Positions 58,330 to 64,000 of a DNA stretch of 64,000 nt are shown piece after piece. The stretch is taken from positions 11,240,001-11,304,000 of the forward strand of contig CANTUV010000024.1 of the NCBI GenBank assembly GCA_947685225.1, read 5' to 3'. The position numbers and the translations under genes were made by a program. The stretch's first letter is position 1; every line of letters begins with the position of its first letter. The notes beneath the pieces were generated by a model. The model worked only from the letters and a program-made list of their open reading frames with translations. It did not search any database and was not told the DNA's origin. The DNA is from Garcia nutans. Its lineage: Eukaryota > Streptophyta > Magnoliopsida > Malpighiales > Euphorbiaceae.

Positions 58330-59460
58330 GTTGAGGTTTTGGGTTCTGGATCCGGTTTGAGTTCTGGACAAAAAAATGATTCTAGGTTCTCGACCTAAGG
58401 AAAATTTGGGTTCTGGACCCGGTTCGAGTTCTGGACTCAATGGATGATTCTAGGTTCTCGACCTAAGGAAAATTTGGGTTTTGGACTCGGTTCGAGTTCT
58501 GGACTCAAGGAAAATTCTAGGTTCTCGACCTAAGGAAAATTTGGGTTCTGGACCCGGTTCGAGTTCTGGACTCAAGGATAATTCTAGGTTCTCGACCTAA
58601 GAAAAATTTAGGTTCTGGACCCGGTTTGAGTTCTGGACTCAATGGATAATTCTAGGTTCTGGACCTAAGGAAAATTTGGGTTCTAGACCCGGTTCGAGTT
58701 CTGGACTCAAGGATAATTCTAGGTTCTGGACCTAAAGAAGATTTGGGTTCTGGACCCGAAAGGTTTGGATACTCGATCCTAAACTAGATTGGGATACTCG
58801 ATCCTAATTGGATTTGGATACTCGATCCTAACTGAATTTGGATACTCGATCCTAAATTAGATTGGGATACTCGATCTAAATTGGATTTGGATACTCAATC
58901 CTAAATTGTATTGGGATACTCGATCCTAACTGGACTTGGATACTCGATCCTAAGTTGGATTGGGACACTCGATCCTAAATTGGGTTCGGATACACGATCT
59001 TAAACTTGATTGGGATACTCGATCCTAAATTGGCTTTGTATTTGGGTACTTGGACCCAAGATTGGGTACTTGAACCCGAGCTTGAATTGATTTGGGTACT
59101 TGGACCTGAGAATGGATGCTTGGACCCGAGATTGAATTGATTTTGGTACTTGGACCTGAGAATGGGTACTTGGACCCGAGATTAGGTACTTGGACCGGAG
59201 ATTGAATTGATTTGGGTACTTGGACCTGAGAATGGGTACTTGGACTCGAGATTAGGTACTTGGACCCGAGCTTGAATTGATTTGGGTACTTGGACCCAAG
59301 AATGGGTACTTGGACCCGAGATTGGGTACATGGACCCGAGCTTGAATTGATTTGGGTACTTGGACCCGAGATTGATTTGATTTGGGTACTTGGACCCGAG
59401 AATGGGTGCTTGGACCTGAGCTTGAATTGATTTGGGTACTTAGACCCGAGATTGAGTTTG
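58330..59460 (-). repeat. three minisatellite blocks in T9 3' UTR
   Basis: 58330-58755: about 6 units near 68 bp (GGGTTCTGGACCCGGTTCG, AGTTCTGGACTCAA, TTCTAGGTTCTCGACC). 58756-59035: about 11 units near 24 bp (GGATACTCGATCCTAAATTG). 59036-59460: units of the GGGTACTTGGACCCGAG type shared with T2 and T4. A few copies of the 41-bp unit follow at 59515-59633. Three unit types side by side in one UTR is unlike T2, T4 or T6. Confidence 0.85.
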
Positions 59461-59633
59461 ACTAACCTTTTATCATTTGAGAAATCTGACTGCCCCGGTT
59501 ATTCTATGCATTGTGGTTTTTTCACCCTCAAAATGAATCTTTATCCTTTGAGATCGGGTCTTCATCCTTGAAAATGAATCTTCATCTTTTGACATTGGGT
59601 CTTTATCCATTAGAGGTTGGGTCTTTACCCTGG

Positions 59634-62212
59634 CTTCAGCTCTTTTAGCTGGATTGGTCTTTTGTCTTTTGCATCTTCATTCTTTTGAGAGTTCTAATGT
59701 TCTATTCTTTTGTTCTTCCTTTTTGCAAAGATTTAGCTATTTTTAATTGGACCTTATATCCTCTCCTTGCCCCCCTGTGTGGCAAAATATTCGTAAGTGA
59801 GTTTAAAAATATTTGGTATATAAACTCAAAAATTGAAAAGGAGAAACTTTGCCCCTTGTGTAGGCTCAAACCAAAGATTTTATCCATGCAAGCTTTGATT
59901 GATGTTTTTGCCATCTAGTTCTTCGTACAAGCACGTATTTCTTCTCTTTGCAAAATTACTGGAGCTTTCTCAAGCAATGGGCTTTCCATGCCCCCTTGAT
60001 TCAATATCTTCTTTAGATTCTTTAATTTGCAGGGTGGTTGCTGTTCATTTTGCCAAAGAATAGACAACACAAGACAAAAAAGTGCTATGTGATATGCTCA
60101 TGTATGCATGATATGCATGAATAATACTCACATCGGTTTCATTGACTCATAGGCCGAAGTGATCAGCAGAAGTATTCTCATTGGTTCCGTTTTGACGCTT
60201 GTTCAAGTCTTGCATTGGAATGATCGAACGCTTTGCATTTGTGGCTTTTATCTTCAAGATGTTGAAAACATGAGTGGTGAAGACTCTAAGTAGTAGAGTT
60301 AGGGATTCATCTATTTCAAACTCTATTTCAGCATGTCAATTGATAGCTTCTTCATGACCTTGCCAATAATCATTCCCTTTGCCCAATGTCTCCTTTGGAG
60401 GTTCAACATATTTCCCTTAACTTGAAGGTTTTGTATGATAAAACATTTTTTGAATTTTTTTTTGAATTTTGATTTTGAAATCAAATGTTGGCTATGCCAA
60501 ATTAATGTCAATGTACCTCAGGACTTGATTTTTCCAAATTAACATATCTATAACATGACAACCCTAGTTACCATACTAAACTCGGGAATCATTTCTATTT
60601 AAGCAAGAATTGTTGCACTTCATATAGGCACATACACATTGCTTGACCAAAGATCTCATTTGAGTTTAAATATTGTCTATCTCATATGCATGATTATCCA
60701 AACTATCTCCACTAATAGACTCTACCTACCAAGAGAGATCAACAGGTCTTTGATAGGCTTGAAATGGGGTCTATAAGGGACATGGGTTTAAATGAAGGCC
60801 ATTTTGAGATAGGAGCTGATGTGACAAAATGAACAAACCCTCACACTACAAATTTTTTATTTGAACTTTAGGCAGTTGGGAGCAATCTTGCTAGACTCCA
60901 AATTCTTTCTATCTTCTTTGCATTAATCTGGATCTTGATTAGGACAATCTTTGTTTCTTTGCATAAAGTTTGGTACCCAAATTCATTTCTTTCCTTCTTC
61001 TCCCTTTTCTTTCCTTATTTTTCTTACTCTTCCCTTCTCTTCCCTTACTCTTTCCTCTCTTTTATCATTTTGTCCTTCTTTCTTGTAGGACTCTCAAGTA
61101 CAGAACTTTCAAGAGCTGAATAGTCTTCCTCCTTTTCTCCAATTTTGGGTTGAATCTTTAGTTGGGTTGGACCAATTCAAGTCAAATCGTCCTTATAAAC
61201 CAAATGGAAGCCTTTTGTTGTCTTAGGTAAAAGAGAACTCAGTTGGCTTTTTGAACCATTTTGGGTTTTTTTTTTCTCTTTTCTTTCTCTTTTTTTCTTT
61301 TCTTCTTTTTTTCTTTTCTCTCATTTCTCTTGTTTTCCTTTCTTATCTTTTTTTTGTTGGTTTTGTTTTTTTTTTTTTGGTTCTAGCTCTAAAAGAGTCA
61401 TCATGTTTGTATTAACTTAGGCTTCCAATAATGGATAAGTGGAGTAACATAAATCTTCTTTAATAGGGATAAATCATTTCTTACTCTAATGATGATGTTG
61501 TTTTGATATATTGGAGATATTAAGGGAACTTCAACTACCCTTATGGTCTTGAGAACATCAACTACCCTTGTGGTCTTGAAAACATCAACTACCCTTATGG
61601 TCTTGAGAACTTAAACTATCTTCATGGTCTTGACCAAACATTGCTTTCTTTGATCTTCTTGCCTCTTCACCTTAGTGATCATAAGACTTGTCAAAAGTAT
61701 CATAACAACTCAAGGTAGGTTATTAAGGTTATATGCTAATGAAAAGAAAGCTAAAATTTTATGAAGGCTCAAAGGGACAACTAGGGATTGATATTTAATT
61801 GGGTGGATACTAGTTGTTGGCTAACTAAACAATGCCTAGATCATTTCTCTCTTAAATAAGCAGAGTTCAATTTCGCCTCGAAAATTTGTCAAAGCATGTT
61901 CTAAGACAAACTAGGACCTAGACAAAGGTAATTATGCAGGAGCCCTCTCTAAGTAAGCATGCACAACTCAAAGCTTATAGATCAATTCCCTCACCTAATA
62001 AAGTCATTCAAGTCATGACGCATAAATATATTAATTCTTGAATTATCAAGCTAGATTCCTCATCGGTTGAGCACCAAAATGGAACAAAGACCAACAAAAA
62101 TTTTGATGAAAGTAATTTATTCAAGCAACTTTAAATTTGAAAAACACGATAGTTCCAATTAAAGAAAGTAAAATTGAAAAGCAACATTCAAGCTAAGGAA
62201 TGTTTGTTGAGT
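59634..62212 (-). other. non-coding interior of T9
   Basis: Collinear with T2 7149-9695. A pyrimidine-rich tract (purine-rich in sense) lies at about 60990-61380. At 61525-61640 a short direct repeat (ACTACCCTTATGGTCTTGAGAAC, about 33 bp, four copies) is longer than in T2. No gene. Confidence 0.7.
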
Positions 62213-63214
62213 TTAAGCTTCTTTTCCTTTCATATCTTTAATATCCTCATCTTGAAAAGATGATAAAACAAAATCTTCTTCTAGTCCTTTTCCCACCATG
62301 AAGGTTGCCGGTGGTGGCACTCTTCCAAATTTAGGCAAAGGGTTGTTCTTGGTATTGGGCTTATCCGGCTCAGGTAGCTTGCCACTATCGATTAAATCTT
62401 GGATCTCATGCCTTAGATGGGCACATTTATCTATTTCATGCCCTTGCATTTGGTGAAATTGACAGAAGGCCTCGGCATTGAAGTTTGGTGGCAATGGATT
62501 ATGTAACGGTCGAGGAGCTAATGGTTGTAACAACCCTTTCTTTTGCAGCTCGCTAAAAACCCAAGACAAAGGCTTCCCCAGATCTGAAAACTGCCTTCTA
62601 TTTGCTTGACCAGTTGTATTGACATCAACTTCTTTTTGTGTGCTTTGATTGCCCGATTGGTAGTTCCCTTTCTCATTCCTTTTTATTGAAAAGTGATTCT
62701 TCTCCCTTTCCCACTCTTCAATTTGTAGACCAGCTTGGAGAAGATCTTTGAAATCCCTTATAAGGGTGTGAGACATCCTTTCATTGAGATTAGACAACAC
62801 CCCTCTCACAATCATCCTTATTTGATCAGATTCATCGGGCCTTTTCTTGAGCAAAGCGGCCTTGTTTCTCCATCGCTTCACATAGTCCACAAAATTCTCA
62901 TTTGGCCTTTGTCTTATGGACTCCACTTCCATTAAGGTAACTTCTAGCTCAACATTATATCCATATTGTTGAATGAAGGCTTTGTAAAGTAGATCCCAAC
63001 TCTTTTGTGTTCCATCATCTAAGGTATTGAACCAATTTTGGACAACAGGATCCAATGAGAGCATAAAGTACCTTAGGGTTTGAGCCTTAGTAGCTCGGGC
63101 AGACTGCATGGCAATGATATACTGCTTCACATGGAGATGAGAATTTTTGGTACCATTGTACTTTGCAAAGGATGGCATCTTGAACTTGTACGGGACTTCT
63201 TCATCTTGTTCAAA
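62213..63214 (-). pseudogene. gag of T9, open but missing its N-terminus
   Basis: About 333 codons of uninterrupted gag from FEQDEEVPYKFKM through the capsid region (QNWFNTLDDGTQKSWDLLYK, RQRPNENFVDYVKRWRNKAA, GLQIEEWEREKNHFS) and the knuckle CQFHQMQGHEIDKC to the acidic tail; stop at 62213. The first ~134 residues seen in T2 are deleted: at 63214-63222 gag runs straight into leader bases next to the PBS. The frame stays open through PBS and LTR to 63631, giving an accidental 472-codon ORF. This copy serves as the reference for capsid residues. Confidence 0.88.
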
Positions 63215-63289
63215 TGATGATGCAATGGATAATATCATTATAAGAAAGAATAGAATAATATAAAGACCAACGGAATCAGCTTCTCTTAT

Positions 63290-63306
63290 CCCCAGTGGAG
63301 TCGCCA
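63290..63306 (-). promoter_or_regulatory. primer-binding site of T9
   Basis: Sense TGGCGACTCCACTGGGG; one mismatch to the tRNA-Arg(ACG) complement, the best-kept PBS of the family here. Only about 75 bp of leader remain between it and gag. Confidence 0.85.
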
Positions 63307-63307
63307 C

Positions 63308-64000
63308 TGTAAGCGGAGATTTTCCCCCCACTCCCGGTGGAATGATTCTTGAGACTTCGGCACTATTTAGGCTCGGGGCCTTTAAGAACACAGACCTAAG
63401 TCCAGAGAAAATGGAGTCTCCACCCGGATGGGCCAGGAAAAAAAAAGGATGGATGACTCGATTCCTAAGGAATCCCCAACACCTTAATGGGTTCGGAAAG
63501 TTGGGTACGTGTGGGGAAGGTGAGAAATGGACCAGCACCCCCACAACACCCGCTTCAGTGGAACCGGCCTCCTTTACAGGTCTTAATATTATAAGATTCT
63601 TAAATATAACAACATTATCCATATTACACACAATAATTAAAAGAAAGCATCATTATATTAAAATCAAAGCAATGTCCAAACAAAGCAAATAAATGGACAC
63701 CCATCCAAGGATGGAAACATGTCCTTACATCACATGCCTAGATAGGACACCCACCAAAAGGTAGAAACATGCCCTTTACATAGGTTCTAAAATGGAAAAG
63801 CAAATTAAATTACATGATGTTTAACTAATGAGGTACCCACCAAGTGGAAACATACCTCTTACAACTTTTGGAAATCTAAATTACTTGATAAAAGTAAATA
63901 ATAATTCATCATAAATAAATCATTCATCAAAGATATTAAATATCAATAGAAAGTAAACATCCATCCATGATAAATAAAATAAATCAGGCATTGAACTTAA
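63308..64000 (-). repeat. 5' LTR of T9, cut by window edge
   Basis: TGTAAGCGGAG onward, near-identical to 49215-49900. The remaining ~1.5 kb lies outside the window. Confidence 0.85.

Larger units (their letters stand above)
49215..64000 (-). mobile_element. T9, T-family element, split by S1
   Basis: 3' LTR 49215-50230 plus 57062-58254, PPT, three minisatellite blocks, non-coding interior, gag fragment, PBS and the start of the 5' LTR at the right edge. The left flank ATTAT (49210-49214) would be one TSD copy; the other is outside. As in T2 there is no pol. Confidence 0.85.

Noticed and set aside
1..64000. tRNA, rRNA or other structural RNA genes
   Set aside because: The only tRNA-like matches are the short primer-binding sites; no cloverleaf or rRNA core was recognised by eye.

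Overview
The window is plant repeat DNA with no recognisable host gene. AT-rich sequence, Sirevirus-type Ty1/copia coding regions, tRNA-Arg-primed Ty3/gypsy (Tat/Ogre-like) LTRs and long nested LTRs point to gene-poor, probably pericentromeric, chromatin of a flowering plant with an expanded genome (most likely a eudicot). I cannot name the species. Labels: T1-T9 are copies of one Tat/Ogre-like gypsy family (LTR sense ends TGTAGACCC...GCTCACA). S1 and S2 are Sirevirus-like copia elements. D1-D3 are solo LTRs of a second, probably gypsy, family (TGTAATATCC...GGTGTTACA). A1 is an Angela/Tork-like copia remnant.

Layout. 1-3503: T1 (gag end, leader, PBS, 5' LTR, sense on the minus strand), running off the left edge and inserted into the 3' LTR of T2. 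3504-14450: T2 (3' LTR, PPT, two minisatellite arrays, long non-coding interior, broken gag, leader, PBS, 5' LTR). 14451-16735 and 26380-27767: T3, split by solo LTR D1 (16736-26379, TSD ATTGC), which is itself split by T4 (18227-25170, TSD ATGTG). 27768-33607: T5 interior, gag, leader and 5' LTR. 33608-34649 and 37530-37854: S2 leader and LTR, split by solo LTR D2 (34650-37529, TSD TCACA). 37855-42924: plus-strand T6 (tandem repeats, PPT, 3' LTR part), split by D3 (about 39229-41833, minus). 42925-45347: A1 (decayed RNase H and 3' LTR). 45348-45494: a scrap of gypsy reverse transcriptase. 45495-49214: two LTRs of the T family (T7, T8). 49215-64000: T9, whose 3' LTR is split by S1 (50231-57061, TSD AGAAA) and whose gag and 5' LTR reach the right edge.

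The nesting gives a relative order: T6, then S2, T5 and T3; within T3, T2 then T1 on one side and D1 then T4 on the other. None of the T-family copies carries pol. T1, T2, T3, T5 and T9 carry only gag, and T4 carries no coding region. The family is therefore gag-only and would need enzymes from elsewhere. S1 is also non-autonomous: it keeps gag, protease and integrase but has lost reverse transcriptase and RNase H, although its LTRs are about 97% alike and its TSD is perfect.

The most interesting structure lies in the control regions. T-family LTRs carry a variable GC-rich or hairpin-forming block about 140-220 bp from the sense start, a TATA box, a splice-donor-like motif and many telobox (AAACCCTAA) sites. 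Their 3' UTRs carry element-specific minisatellites built on a shared GGGTCC...ACCC core. A 343-bp Sirevirus LTR end sits inside solo LTR D2, showing sequence movement between families.
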